DNA of 64,000 bases, from assembly GCF_001647285.1 (NCBI RefSeq), contig NZ_LRML01000015.1, positions 49,500-113,499 of the forward strand. Reading direction: 5' to 3'. The DNA is from Rufibacter roseus. GTDB taxonomy: Bacteria; Bacteroidota; Bacteroidia; Cytophagales; Hymenobacteraceae. The notes beneath the pieces were generated by a model. The model was given only the letters and a program-made list of their open reading frames with translations. It did not search any database and was not told the origin of the DNA. Numbering within the stretch: the stretch's first letter is position 1; the number at the start of each line of letters is the position of its first letter. Positions 28,522-37,554 of the stretch are shown one piece after another. Made by a program: the position numbers and the translations under genes.

Positions 28522-29496
28522 TTAACGTTGCTCCAGAATGTGCTGCACAATTTTCTCGGCATGGTCGCGGGAATTCTCGATAAACCAAAGGTGAGTGTCC
28601 ATGCCTCCGCAGACTACACCTGCCAGGTACAGACCGGGCTGGTTTGTTTCCATCGTCTCGGGGTTGTGCTGGGGGTATAATTTCTCGACTTCTGACAACT
28701 GCACGCCAAATTTCCGGAGCAGGTCAAAGTTGGGTTTATAGCCAGTGAGCGCCAACACGAAATCATTGGCTATGGTTATTTTGCCATTGGGGGTCTGAAT
28801 GTCTATCTCGCCTTTTCTGATTTCGGTGATAGTGGAGTTAAAGTGAGCGTTGATGCTTCCTTCTTTGATGCGGTTTTCTATGTCTGGCTTCACCCAGTAT
28901 TTCACCCGCCGCCCAATCTCAGGGCCGCGCACCACCATGGTTACCTCGGCACCTTTGCGGTAGGTTTCCAGCGCGGCATCTACGCTGGAATTGCTGGCCC
29001 CCACCACCACTACTTTCTGCAGGGCGTAGTAATGCGGGTCTTTGTAATAATGCGTTACGTGTGGCAGTTCCTCCCCCGGAATGTTCATGAGGGCAGGTAA
29101 ATCATAAAATCCGGTGGAGATGATAACTTTTCTTGCTGAATAAGTGCCTTTGGACGTCTGCACCTGAAACCGTTCACCTGTTTTCTGCACCTGCAGCACC
29201 TCCTCAAACAGACGCACATTTAAGCTGAATTTGAGTGTAACGCGGCGGTAATACTCCAGCGCCTCGTTGCGGCGTGGCTTTGGGTTGTCAGAAATAAACG
29301 GCACCCCGCCAATCTCCAGCTTTTCGGAGGTGGAGAAGAACGTCATAGTGACTGGGTAATTGTACAGCGAGTTCACTAAGGCTCCTTTGTCAATGATCAC
29401 ATAAGTGAGGCCGGCCTTTTGCGCTTCAATGCCACAGGTTAAGCCGATGGGGCCAGCTCCAATGACCACTATATCTAATTCTGGGAAGGTATGCAT
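28522..29496 (-). CDS. ypdA: YpdA family putative bacillithiol disulfide reductase
   Basis: A 324-residue FAD/NADPH oxidoreductase of the thioredoxin reductase superfamily. FAD motif VVIGAGPIGLTCGIEAQKAG at residues 11-30, second dinucleotide motif VVVVGASNSSVDAALETYRK near 165, and a C-terminal GLYLAGVVCGGMDTHLWFIE. It lacks the CxxC redox pair of thioredoxin reductases, as YpdA proteins do. In Firmicutes YpdA reduces bacillithiol disulfide with NADPH. The same role here is an inference; no bsh genes are in the window. Start chosen at the ATG preceding the Rossmann fold, with a promoter box 14 bases upstream. Confidence 0.87.
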   Translation of the reverse strand: MHTFPELDIVVIGAGPIGLTCGIEAQKAGLTYVIIDKGALVNSLYNYPVTMTFFSTSEKLEIGGVPFISDNPKPRRNEALEYYRRVTLKFSLNVRLFEEVLQVQKTGERFQVQTSKGTYSARKVIISTGFYDLPALMNIPGEELPHVTHYYKDPHYYALQKVVVVGASNSSVDAALETYRKGAEVTMVVRGPEIGRRVKYWVKPDIENRIKEGSINAHFNSTITEIRKGEIDIQTPNGKITIANDFVLALTGYKPNFDLLRKFGVQLSEVEKLYPQHNPETMETNQPGLYLAGVVCGGMDTHLWFIENSRDHAEKIVQHILEQR

Positions 29497-29510
29497 GCTG
29501 CAAATCTACG

Positions 29511-29518
29511 GAAAGGGG
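29511..29518 (-). promoter_or_regulatory. -7 promoter box of the ypdA-like gene
   Basis: TAGATTTG on the minus strand, an exact TAnnTTTG match, but only 14 bases before the ATG, so the transcript would be nearly leaderless. Confidence 0.4.
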
Positions 29519-29688
29519 TTGAGTGAGGGTGTATGCTTCATTCAAATAACATTTGCGGCTTAAGGCAACAGTATACCTGCCAATGCAAACCCTGCATGTA
29601 AAGGATGATGAAAGGGAACCACGATAGGGGAAGATAAACCTATCCCTATTAACCGCGTATTAAATATATAAACCTTACTATGTTTACT

Positions 29689-30288
29689 ATGAAAAATTTA
29701 CAAATACTTACTGCTTTTCTATTTCCTGTTTTCTTGTTCAGTTGCAGCGACACAGGCCAAAGAATTGAGAATGCAGATTCTGTATCGGAGATGGCAACGG
29801 TAGATACCGCAGTCTGGTTTGATGATGATCGTGTGTGGGAGAACGTTGATTTTGAAGGGCCAATCAGAGAGGAGCCGGAGTTGGCTGGTGCTGATGTTAC
29901 CGTTCGGGGAAACGACACTGTCACGATATATCAAGCCAATGAAGATATTCTTTTTGATCTTGATAAAGCTCAGCTAAGAGATGCTGGCGTAGAAAAGCTT
30001 CAGAAGATTGCTGAAAATATTAAAAACACCACCAACGGACTGGGTAAGATCAGAGTAATGGGATTCACTGATTCTTTAGCCAGCAAAGCCTACAACCGAG
30101 ACTTGGGTAGAGAGAGGGCGAAAGCGGTGGAAGACTGGTTGACTTCTAACGGTGGCTTTGACTCAAACAGAATCAGGGTCATATCAAAAGGAGAACAGAA
30201 TCCGGTAGAAACGAATGCAACGGCAGAGGGCCGACAGCAAAACCGCCGGGTAGAGATAGTGGTAGTTAGAATGCCGCAATCTTCATAA
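29689..30288 (+). CDS. OmpA family outer membrane lipoprotein
   Basis: A protein of about 199 residues with a lipoprotein signal (LFPVFLFSC, Cys19 when counted from the chosen start). After an acidic linker of some 60 residues comes an OmpA C-terminal peptidoglycan-binding domain: EDILFDLDKAQLRDAGVEKL, IRVMGFTDSLASKAYNRDLG, RERAKAVEDWL and GRQQNRRVEIVV. It probably ties the outer membrane to the cell wall. An upstream in-frame ATG at 29680 would add three residues; I prefer the second because MKN plus a hydrophobic run makes a better signal. It is followed by a terminator. Confidence 0.9.
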   Translation: MKNLQILTAFLFPVFLFSCSDTGQRIENADSVSEMATVDTAVWFDDDRVWENVDFEGPIREEPELAGADVTVRGNDTVTIYQANEDILFDLDKAQLRDAGVEKLQKIAENIKNTTNGLGKIRVMGFTDSLASKAYNRDLGRERAKAVEDWLTSNGGFDSNRIRVISKGEQNPVETNATAEGRQQNRRVEIVVVRMPQSS

Positions 30289-30311
30289 CAACCTAAACCC
30301 TGTCAATAAAT

Positions 30312-30339
30312 AAAAACGCCGGAGAAATCTGGCGTTTTT
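30312..30339 (+). terminator. Terminator of the OmpA lipoprotein gene
   Basis: Stem AAAAACGCC / GGCGTTTTT with a 10-base loop, ending in the T run, 23 bases past the stop. Confidence 0.85.
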
Positions 30340-30378
30340 GCTTTGGGGCTGCTTTATGAGGAAAAAACTCAAAACAAA
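30340..30378. repeat. Intergenic palindrome family, copy 8 (degenerate)
   Basis: GCTTTGGGGCTGCTTTATGA with a loosely complementary half ending CTCAAAACAAA; directly after the terminator. Confidence 0.5.
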
Positions 30379-30437
30379 TCCTTCAGTAAATTACTATAAT
30401 CCGTTTATTAGCACCACCCACCCTTTGCCAGAACTAA

Positions 30438-32603
30438 ATGAACAAACAACTCAGGGAGCTTCAATTCTTTTTCTACAGCCAGAATTTCTCTGACGGAATA
30501 AGGGTCACCGTAGGGGTGCTATTGCCTGCTTTGCTCTTGAGCATGTTGGGGGAGCTGCAAATGGGGGTGACATTGTCTCTGGGAGCAGTTTGCGCCAGCT
30601 TAGCAGATTCACCGGGGCCGGTACTGCACAAGCGCAACGGCATGCTAGCCAGTGTTGCCTTATGTTCTGCGGTGGCGCTGGTGACCGGTTTCGCGCGTAT
30701 GAACCCATGGGTCCTTGGCCTGGAAATTCTGGTTTTTAGCTTTTTATTTTCAATGCTGCTGGTGTACGGCATGCGGGCTTCATTTATTGGTTTAGGGGCT
30801 TTGCTGATCATGATTCTGACCCTGGACCGCGAACTGGAGCCCTGGCAGATACTTAGGGCCAGCGGGCTTGTAATGGCTGGTGGCGTGTGGTATATGCTGC
30901 TGAGTTTGCTCGTGTACCAGATATTGCCTTACCGCGCTGCGCAGCAGGCCTTGGGCGAGTGCATGAAAGAAGTAGCCGTCTTTCTGCGCCTGAAAGCCTC
31001 TTTCTACCGTGCCCATACAGATTTCAATACTGGGTATAGGAAGTTGATTGCACAGCAGGTTTTGGTAAGCGAGAAACAAGATGCCCTCCGCGAGTTGCTG
31101 TTTAAAACAAGGGTGGTAGTGAAAGAGTCTACCAATACTGGCAGAAAGTTGGTCATGACCTTTGTGGACCTGGTAGATCTATACGAGCAGATAACGGCCA
31201 TTCATTATGACTATGCCGCCCTTCGTGAAAAATTTGGAGGGACGGGAGTGCTGGAGGAAATTGCCAATTTGATTGAGTTGTTGGCTGAAGGGTTAGACAA
31301 CATAAGCTTTGCTATACAGGCGAATCACAGGCACAAGAACTTGGTAGAAATTTTGGTTCCGCTGGAGAAACTAAAGCAACACCTGGACGAGCTAGAGGGA
31401 GTAAAGGGTGAAGCCAGCATTCTGCCCCTGAAAAAGGTGTACCACAACATCAGGTTAATCGCCCAGCGATTGAAAGACATCAGGTCTTATTTTGGTTCTA
31501 ACGCAACAGAGGAGTTACAGCGCAAGACCGAAAAGCTGGAGTTTAGTTTGTTTGTTTCCCGCCAGATCATTGACCCCAGATTATTCCTCAGTAACCTAAC
31601 CTTTTCTTCTTCGGTTTTCCGCTTTTCGGTGAGGGTGGCGTTGGTGACGTTTTTTGCGTACGTGTTGACCAAACTATTCCCCTACGGGCACCACAGTTAT
31701 TGGGTGTTGCTTACCGTAATCGTTATTTTGAAACCGGCCTTCAGCCTGACCAAGCAACGGAACTATGAACGGATAGTGGGCACTGTCATTGGCGGGGCTA
31801 TTGGTTTGCTTGTGTTGTACCTTGTGCCAAACGAGACTGCCCAGTTCTTGTTCATGCTCGTGTTCATGACAGGCTTTTACAGCTTGCAAAGAACAAATTA
31901 CGCATTAAGCGTAGTGCTGCTCACCCCCTTTGTGTTGATTGTGTTCAGTTTTTTAGGCGGTGGCGGATTAAGCATAGTGCAGGAGCGGGTAATTGACACG
32001 TTGGTGGGCAGTGCCATTGCATTTGCCGCCACATACTTTGTTTTTCCTACCTGGGAATCAGGTCAGGTGGACAAGTTTCTGTTAGGGGTACTTCGGGCAA
32101 ACGAGAAATATCTACAAGTATTGGCGCAGGTATTGGCAGGTGATGAAGTGAAAGAAGTGCAATATAAACTCGCCCGGAAAGAGGTATATGTAAGTGCAGC
32201 TAACCTGTCGGCCGCTTTTCAGCGAATGACTGCCGAGCCCAGAAAGAAACAACTTAACAGCCAGGAAGTGTATCATTTCGTAGTGCTGAACCATATACTG
32301 ACTTCCTTCATCGCCACTATCATCTCTACCCAGTTAAGGCAGGAGGTGAGGAAATATTCTCCCAGATTTCAAACTCTAATCAAACAAGCTTTGAAAGCGT
32401 TGGCAGAAGCCACCGACGTCATTGGTGCCTCTGCCATTAACCAACTTACCCATAATAAAAATGAAACCGCAAAGGTAGAGTCAGCAGATACATCACTAAA
32501 TGCAGAGTCCCAACTTCTGGAAGAGCAATTGGCGTTCATTCAGAAAGTCAGCACTGATATCTTTAAAACTTGCGTTGCCATTGGAGATAAAAGGCCAAAG
32601 TAA
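30438..32603 (+). CDS. FUSC family membrane protein (YccS/YhfK-like)
   Basis: A 721-residue protein with the symmetric layout of YccS-type proteins. An N-terminal block of about six helices (residues 20-160) is followed by a cytoplasmic helical region of about 200 residues. A second helical block (about 395-530, with SYWVLLTVIVILKPAFSLTK and RIVGTVIGGAIGLLVLYLV) carries the FUSC_2 domain, and a C-terminal helical cytoplasmic tail completes it. FUSC proteins are thought to export aromatic acids or similar compounds. The substrate is unknown. It stands alone between two palindrome copies. Confidence 0.88.
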   Translation: MNKQLRELQFFFYSQNFSDGIRVTVGVLLPALLLSMLGELQMGVTLSLGAVCASLADSPGPVLHKRNGMLASVALCSAVALVTGFARMNPWVLGLEILVFSFLFSMLLVYGMRASFIGLGALLIMILTLDRELEPWQILRASGLVMAGGVWYMLLSLLVYQILPYRAAQQALGECMKEVAVFLRLKASFYRAHTDFNTGYRKLIAQQVLVSEKQDALRELLFKTRVVVKESTNTGRKLVMTFVDLVDLYEQITAIHYDYAALREKFGGTGVLEEIANLIELLAEGLDNISFAIQANHRHKNLVEILVPLEKLKQHLDELEGVKGEASILPLKKVYHNIRLIAQRLKDIRSYFGSNATEELQRKTEKLEFSLFVSRQIIDPRLFLSNLTFSSSVFRFSVRVALVTFFAYVLTKLFPYGHHSYWVLLTVIVILKPAFSLTKQRNYERIVGTVIGGAIGLLVLYLVPNETAQFLFMLVFMTGFYSLQRTNYALSVVLLTPFVLIVFSFLGGGGLSIVQERVIDTLVGSAIAFAATYFVFPTWESGQVDKFLLGVLRANEKYLQVLAQVLAGDEVKEVQYKLARKEVYVSAANLSAAFQRMTAEPRKKQLNSQEVYHFVVLNHILTSFIATIISTQLRQEVRKYSPRFQTLIKQALKALAEATDVIGASAINQLTHNKNETAKVESADTSLNAESQLLEEQLAFIQKVSTDIFKTCVAIGDKRPK

Positions 32604-32627
32604 TAGCCTATTTTTTGGCATAAAATC

Positions 32628-32673
32628 TTTCTGTTTCTGGTACGTTTTCAGAAAAACAGCCTAAAAACAGAAA
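32628..32673. repeat. Intergenic palindrome family, copy 9
   Basis: Outer arms TTTCTGTTT / AAACAGAAA (32628-32636 with 32665-32673); the core is imperfect. Confidence 0.65.
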
Positions 32674-32806
32674 ATGATTTGGAGATGTTCTCTAAAGTCT
32701 ATATCTATGTAGGTACATTAAATGTTGGCGTGTGTTTTGAACCAACAAGTATACACTCCGTATCTAATCTTTTGATCAGTCTTAAACTTTAAACCAAATA
32801 TAAACT

Positions 32807-33346
32807 ATGGCAAATGTAAGATGGTTAGTAGACCCTACCCACAGCGAGGTACAGTTCAAAGTAAAGCACCTCATGATTACCACCGTAACAGGTTACTTTA
32901 AAACCTTCAACGTAGAGGTAGAAACTGAGAAAGAAGATGATTTCACTTCTGCTTCCAGCATTATTTTCACTGCCAACGTTGACTCTATTGACACCAACAA
33001 CGAGCAGCGCGATACGCACCTAAAGTCTGCCGATTTCTTTGATGCCGAAAACCACGGTGAAATCCGTTTCGTGGGCAACCGCTATGAGAAAACCGGAGAT
33101 GATAGCGCTAAGCTTCACGGTGATTTAACTATTAGAGGTACTACCAAGCCCGTAACCGTAAATGTTGAATTTGGAGGAATTGTGGTAGACCCATATGGCC
33201 AAACGAAAGCCGGGTTCACGGTTGAAGGTAAAATCAACCGCAAAGAATTCGGACTTACCTGGAGTGCCGTAACCGAAGCCGGTAGTGTGGTAGTAAGCGA
33301 TGAAATTAAGCTACACGCCGAGATTCAGCTAGTGAAACAAGGGTAG
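32807..33346 (+). CDS. YceI family protein
   Basis: A 179-residue lipocalin-like beta-barrel of the YceI family: RWLVDPTHSEVQFKVKHLMI at the N-terminus, then LKSADFFDAENHGEIRFVGN and LHGDLTIRGTTKPVTVNVEF. Family members bind isoprenoid-type lipids in a hydrophobic cavity. There is no signal peptide, so a cytoplasmic location is likely. It is a single gene, followed by an exceptionally strong hairpin. Confidence 0.92.
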   Translation: MANVRWLVDPTHSEVQFKVKHLMITTVTGYFKTFNVEVETEKEDDFTSASSIIFTANVDSIDTNNEQRDTHLKSADFFDAENHGEIRFVGNRYEKTGDDSAKLHGDLTIRGTTKPVTVNVEFGGIVVDPYGQTKAGFTVEGKINRKEFGLTWSAVTEAGSVVVSDEIKLHAEIQLVKQG

Positions 33347-33358
33347 TAAGATAGCCGC

Positions 33359-33411
33359 CCTAAAACAGAACCGGCTGCCTGTGTAACACAGGCAGCCGGT
33401 TCTGTTTTAGG
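33359..33411. terminator. Very strong hairpin terminator, related at its ends to the palindrome family
   Basis: Perfect 25-bp arms (33359-33383 with 33387-33411) and a 3-base loop. The outermost part CCTAAAACAG / CTGTTTTAGG is identical to the outer module of the dispersed palindromes, while the inner GC-rich part is unique. Counted as palindrome copy 10. Confidence 0.85.
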
Positions 33412-33580
33412 CTTGTTTAGGATTAAACACACCTGAAACGTCTGTAAACAGTGCTCAACAATCTAAAGACTGGATTGTTCTGAGCTTTTTCAGATATGTT
33501 CAACTGAATTGAAACCAGTTCGTAAACCCATAAGCTTGTGTAGGAGCAAATGATTGTGAAGGAGAACTGCTAATTTACGA

Positions 33581-34132
33581 ATGCGACCATACGCTTTAAA
33601 TACTAATATATTACCCGAGAATGAGCCAAACAGGCTTAAAAAGCTTTACGAGTACCAAATTCTGGACAGTGGGGTAGAAGGGGAGGCCTCTGCCGAAACC
33701 GAGGGTACTTTCCGACATGTAGTTTCATTGGCAACACACCTGTTCAATATGCCAATTGCCCTGGTTTCTTTTGTAGACCGAGAGCGGGTGTGGTTTAAAG
33801 CAGGAGTGGGACTTGATGGTTTAAAAGAAGTAGAACGAGACATAAGTCTATGCTCACTGGCCATCATGAGCGAAGAGCCCACTGTGTTCTCAGATACCCT
33901 TGAGGAGCCTTGCCTGTTGGCGAACCCCTTGGTTGCCGGTGAATTGGGTTTCAGATTCTATGCTGCCGCACCCTTAAAAACCATTGACGGTTACAATTTA
34001 GGTTCAGTCTGTGTCATTGACCGTGTACCCAGAGAATTTTCAGAAGACAACCAGTTAACGCTTCAATACCTGGCAAAGCTAGTGATGGATGAACTGGAGC
34101 TTTGGAAGTTTAAGGTGAGTTCGCAAAAATAA
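33581..34132 (+). CDS. GAF domain protein
   Basis: A 183-residue protein consisting almost entirely of one GAF domain. The N-terminal PENEPNRLKKLYEYQILDSG and the blocks MPIALVSFVDRERVWFKAGV, RDISLCSLAIMSEEPTVFSD and GFRFYAAAPLKTIDGYNLGS are those of GAF domains often found in front of histidine kinases and cyclases. No output domain is attached and no signalling gene is adjacent, so its partner and ligand are unknown. Confidence 0.87.
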   Translation: MRPYALNTNILPENEPNRLKKLYEYQILDSGVEGEASAETEGTFRHVVSLATHLFNMPIALVSFVDRERVWFKAGVGLDGLKEVERDISLCSLAIMSEEPTVFSDTLEEPCLLANPLVAGELGFRFYAAAPLKTIDGYNLGSVCVIDRVPREFSEDNQLTLQYLAKLVMDELELWKFKVSSQK

Positions 34133-34189
34133 AACACCTTCTCATGAATGGATTCTGTTCAGCAGCTGGATTAGAATAAGTTTGGTATT

Positions 34190-34230
34190 TGTGTTTTGGA
34201 GCTATTTTTCAAAATATAAAGCAAAACCAA
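34190..34230. repeat. Intergenic palindrome family, copy 11 (degenerate)
   Basis: GTTTTGGAGCTATTTTTC with a partly complementary half ending AAAGCAAAACC, between two convergent genes. Confidence 0.55.
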
Positions 34231-34234
34231 CTGC

Positions 34235-34897
34235 TTATTTTGTTTCTGAGAAGCTGATTTGAGAAAACGTAGCAAGGCAGTTAGGACCTTTAGGCGACTG
34301 TGCATAAAAGCCTGCTTGCATTTGCTCTGGCCGGTGGTAAACAAACTGCCGTAGCACAGTCCAGACCTTTTTGTCTGGGGAGTAGTAAAACACGAATATG
34401 TTACCTTTTCTAGTCATACGCAGGTAAACCTCTCGTTTATTGCCCACTTGGAAGTAACTGTCATCGGTTACAAAATCTCTTACCACCGACAACCCTAACA
34501 CAGACTGCTCGCCAGTGTTCTGCAAGAGTACCTTTGCCCAATTGCCGCTGTCAGTCCAGAGTAGGAGGCCACCGCCATCATAGAGGTTTTGGTGGCTTGG
34601 GCTCACACGAACGCTTAAGTCAAAGTCCTTCTGAAGTGGAAACAGAATCATAGGCGCGTTACTTTTCCTGAATGCGCCGCTGGCGGGGTTATGTAAATCT
34701 GTTTCACCCGGGGCAAGCAGAGTAAAAGAGGTGGGGGAAACAATCTTGGCAAGAGCTGGCCCATTGTTAAGCTGGCACGGATACGGAATAGCCTCCACGG
34801 TAAAACCAACCGCCGTTGTGTTGGCAGATTTCTGAGCCAATAAGCAAGACGAGAAAGAAAGCCACAACACGAGGCAGAGCAGGAAAGGCGTCTTCAT
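34235..34897 (-). CDS. Secreted DUF1349 (concanavalin-like) protein
   Basis: A 220-residue protein with a signal peptide (SFSSCLLAQ, cut near residue 21; a lipoprotein Cys18 is less likely). The rest matches DUF1349, a concanavalin A-like beta-sandwich: FDLSVRVSPSHQNLYDGGGL, LLWTDSGNWAKVLLQ and KKVWTVLRQFVYHRPEQMQA. Such domains accompany glycosidases and may bind carbohydrate. No catalytic residues can be argued from sequence. It is a single gene. Confidence 0.8.
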   Translation of the reverse strand: MKTPFLLCLVLWLSFSSCLLAQKSANTTAVGFTVEAIPYPCQLNNGPALAKIVSPTSFTLLAPGETDLHNPASGAFRKSNAPMILFPLQKDFDLSVRVSPSHQNLYDGGGLLLWTDSGNWAKVLLQNTGEQSVLGLSVVRDFVTDDSYFQVGNKREVYLRMTRKGNIFVFYYSPDKKVWTVLRQFVYHRPEQMQAGFYAQSPKGPNCLATFSQISFSETK

Positions 34898-34967
34898 GAA
34901 GCAAAAGTGCTGATAATTATTTTCATCTCATGAACCATCCAAAAAAGCTTTCTTCCGGTGGGAATTT

Positions 34968-35008
34968 GTGTTTAGGCGCTGATTTCTGAAAAACAGGTTA
35001 AAAATAGA
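34968..35008. repeat. Intergenic palindrome family, copy 12 (degenerate)
   Basis: GTGTTTAGGCGCTGATTTCTG with a half-complement AAAACAGGTTAAAAATAG, between the DUF1349 and AHSA1 genes. Confidence 0.55.
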
Positions 35009-35109
35009 AGGTGACTGTTTCTATTCTGTTGCCTTATTGCTTTGTGTTATTAAAGAAGGCCTTGTTGACGGCAAATATGACTTCTGGTTCAGGTGCCAGA
35101 TAGATTGCG

Positions 35110-35559
35110 CTAACTGATTTCAGTCACGGGTGCTTTCTCTAAAAAGTTTGGTAGCAAATTCCCAATTATATCATTCCAGCCAGCAACAAAATTCTGTTTG
35201 GCCAAGTCTGGGTTGCTCTTTGGGAATGTATCCAGCCCGGTATGGGTAAGACGTATTTTGGTATGAGCTTTGCCCTCTGCAAAGAGCTCAAACGTGACAA
35301 AGGAGATTCCTTCGTACCCTTGGTAGCGCCAGCTGTAGGCCAGCTTTTCGCCGGGTACCGCCTCGGTAACCTGGCACAGGTGCACGTAAATTCGGTCATC
35401 TGGCCCTCCCTCAAATTCAAATTCAAAGCCCACTTCTGGCTTAAACTCCCTTAGGTTAAAATACCATTCCTTCATCTTGTCTCTGTCAGAAATTGCTGCC
35501 CATACTTCTCCGGCAGGTGCTTGAATGGTGCGTTCAATTATGATAGGTGCCTGTTTCAT
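35110..35559 (-). CDS. SRPBCC / AHSA1-like domain protein
   Basis: A 149-residue START-like protein of the AHSA1 (activator of Hsp90 ATPase homologue) group. It opens with IIIERTIQAPAGEVWAAISD and closes the fold with NFVAGWNDIIGNLLPNFLEK. Proteins of this type have a deep hydrophobic pocket. The cellular role is unknown in bacteria. It is isolated from other genes by more than 40 bp on each side. Confidence 0.87.
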   Translation of the reverse strand: MKQAPIIIERTIQAPAGEVWAAISDRDKMKEWYFNLREFKPEVGFEFEFEGGPDDRIYVHLCQVTEAVPGEKLAYSWRYQGYEGISFVTFELFAEGKAHTKIRLTHTGLDTFPKSNPDLAKQNFVAGWNDIIGNLLPNFLEKAPVTEIS

Positions 35560-35607
35560 GAATTTTAAGGATAATGATAGCTTAATTTAAACTACACTTT
35601 TATTGTT

Positions 35608-36417
35608 TCATTTGAAGGCTTGTTGTAGCTGATTCAAAATTATATTCCCGTTGGTGGGTTCTGTGGTTTTGGGCATAGCGTCTTCGTCTGGTTCAGGCTC
35701 TGGTTCAGAACTTTTAAGTTGTTCTCGCCTTTGTTTTACATGGGCGTACCGGCCATCAGCTCCTTTGCTTCCGGCAGAATTAAGTAGGGTTACTGAGTTT
35801 TTGCTTTTGGAATTGTTAAAGTTGATAATAAATCCTTCTGCACCATAGGTAAAGGCAATATCACCGCCGCTGCCTCCAATGCCTCCTTTTCCGGGAGGAG
35901 TTCCGTCTATGGCTGGTAATCCTGGAACCCGGTTTACAATAACCATGGGTTTTCCGTTGTGGTCAGTGGTGGTAATCTTTTCAATTTTATCTGGGGTTGC
36001 CGGAATATCTTTGATGCCGTCTTTCCCTTTGCGGCCATCTCCGCCACGGGCATCTATGGTTAAGCTTTCCAGAGAATTAAAATGAATGGTAATAGAAAGG
36101 TTTCCGCCTTCTTCACCATGAAAGCGGGAGCCGCCGCGTGAGCTTATCAAACATTTATCACCAATGATTGCCGTTTTCACAATCAATATACCCTGCCCTT
36201 TTGATGAAAACTTAAGCACAGCCTTGTCTTCCATAAACAGGGTATCTAAAATTAGCGAGTTGCTAGGACCTACCTCATATACTTCTTTCTTTTTGATGAT
36301 TAGCGTTCTGGTTTGCTGTTGCCCCAAAGCGGTGACAGAAACTAACACAAATAGCAGGAGGCAGAAAATGGAGGCTACACGGTATGAAGTGCTGAATTTA
36401 AAGCGTGGCATTAACAT
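35608..36417 (-). CDS. Secreted glycine-rich collagen-like protein, paralogue A
   Basis: A secreted protein of unknown function. From the start at 36417 it has 269 residues; a start at 36411 is equally possible. A longer reading from 36510 is open but would overlap the ABC ATPase gene and bury the signal peptide. The signal (VASIFCLLLFVLVSVTALGQ) precedes a beta-rich region (TRTLIIKKKEVYEVGPSNSL), then glycine-rich runs (DARGGDGRKGKDG, GTPPGKGGIGGSGGD). The C-terminal part is acidic and proline-rich. It is homologous along its length to the protein at 40081-40851: both have VGPSNSLILDTL or VGPTNSLILDTL, SRFHGEEGG or TRFHGEDGG, and GGxGGSGGD. The repeats are short and irregular, not a long Gly-X-Y helix. 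Confidence 0.75.
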   Translation of the reverse strand: MLMPRFKFSTSYRVASIFCLLLFVLVSVTALGQQQTRTLIIKKKEVYEVGPSNSLILDTLFMEDKAVLKFSSKGQGILIVKTAIIGDKCLISSRGGSRFHGEEGGNLSITIHFNSLESLTIDARGGDGRKGKDGIKDIPATPDKIEKITTTDHNGKPMVIVNRVPGLPAIDGTPPGKGGIGGSGGDIAFTYGAEGFIINFNNSKSKNSVTLLNSAGSKGADGRYAHVKQRREQLKSSEPEPEPDEDAMPKTTEPTNGNIILNQLQQAFK

Positions 36418-36481
36418 GCAAAGGTTAACTAAAACAGCCTGTTCAATGACCCTTATGCCAAAGAATGCAGCTGAAGATATG

Positions 36482-37468
36482 TTAAATATACCAAACAAAA
36501 TCTTCTTCAACCCATAGGGTAACCCTATTTCCTGAACTGAATTTTACCTGACCAGTAACTCTTGCGGTATATAGCTGGTCTTTAACCGAAAGATTAAGTT
36601 CATGATAGCTGCCGTAGTAGGTTATTTGATGCACTACCGCCGAAACACCAGATGTATTGTGCTCTGTCACCTTTAGGTTTTCAGGCCTTACAAACAAACT
36701 TTTCCCTGCTGAATTTTCCTTGAGGCTTTCTTTAAGCTGGGTGGCCAGGGAAGGGGGGAACAAATTGAATTTGCCGAACAAACTGGCTACATACTCATTG
36801 ATAGGCGACTGGTAAATCTGTTCCGGCGTGCCTTGTTGCTGTATGTTACCGTCTCGCATTACCAGAATCTCATCTGCCCAAGAGAGGGTATCCAGTGGGT
36901 CATGCGAGATCAAAAGACAGGTAATGTCTAACTGTTCGCCCAAGTCCTGAATTACAGTCTTTAGTTCATTTTTATGTGCCGTGTCTAAGTTGGAGAAGGG
37001 CTCGTCTAGCAGTAAAAGTCTAGGGGAAGTGGTGAGTAAGCGGGTAAGGGCAATACGTTGTTTTTCACCGCCTGAAAGTTCATCTGTCCGGCGCTGCAGC
37101 AAGTGGCTTATTTGACAAATTTCATACAAATGCTCCGCCTCTTGGGCGGTGAGGGTGTTGGCATACCGCAGCGCCTGTTCTACCCGCAGAAACTCCGGCA
37201 ATTCAAAATGCTGCGACAGGTACGCTATTTCTGGGTGACCAGCCACTAACTGCTCGGCAGGTCCAAAGACTCTGTCTCCTTCTAAAAAAACTTTTCCAGC
37301 ATCTGGTTGAAGGAGGCCGGCAATAATTTTGAGCAGAGTACTCTTACCTGAACCTGTTTCGCCGGCTATGGCTATTTTCTGAAACTGCTCTTGCTGAAAA
37401 CTGATGTTCTGTAAGATATCACCTTTCTGTTCTTTTTTACTGATACCGGCTACTTCTAAAAAATGCAT
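36482..37468 (-). CDS. ABC transporter ATP-binding protein with TOBE domain, orphan
   Basis: A 328-residue ATPase of the polyamine/iron/maltose type. Walker A GETGSGKST (about 35-43), Q-loop near YLSQHFELPEFL, signature LSGGEKQRIALTRLL and Walker B LLLLDEPFSNLD, followed by H-loop LLISHDPLDTLSWADEILVM. The last 80 residues match a TOBE_2 domain (SLFVRPENLKVTEHNTSG). Such proteins power importers, but no permease or binding protein lies nearby, so the partner must be elsewhere. An exact -7 box lies 33 bp upstream. Confidence 0.88.
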   Translation of the reverse strand: MHFLEVAGISKKEQKGDILQNISFQQEQFQKIAIAGETGSGKSTLLKIIAGLLQPDAGKVFLEGDRVFGPAEQLVAGHPEIAYLSQHFELPEFLRVEQALRYANTLTAQEAEHLYEICQISHLLQRRTDELSGGEKQRIALTRLLTTSPRLLLLDEPFSNLDTAHKNELKTVIQDLGEQLDITCLLISHDPLDTLSWADEILVMRDGNIQQQGTPEQIYQSPINEYVASLFGKFNLFPPSLATQLKESLKENSAGKSLFVRPENLKVTEHNTSGVSAVVHQITYYGSYHELNLSVKDQLYTARVTGQVKFSSGNRVTLWVEEDFVWYI

Positions 37469-37500
37469 GTAGAAAAGTGGAAGTTGTTCAATGAATTGAA

Positions 37501-37508
37501 CAAAGGTA
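37501..37508 (-). promoter_or_regulatory. -7 promoter box of the ABC ATPase gene
   Basis: TACCTTTG on the minus strand, an exact TAnnTTTG match 33 bases before the start codon. Confidence 0.5.
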
Positions 37509-37554
37509 GCTAAGACTTGGCAATCCCTATTCTACATTATCAGTATTGGCACAG

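Noticed and set aside
36418..36510. Longer N-terminus for the glycine-rich protein starting at 36510
   Set aside because: It would overlap the ABC gene's 3' end and place the signal peptide about 40 residues inside the protein.
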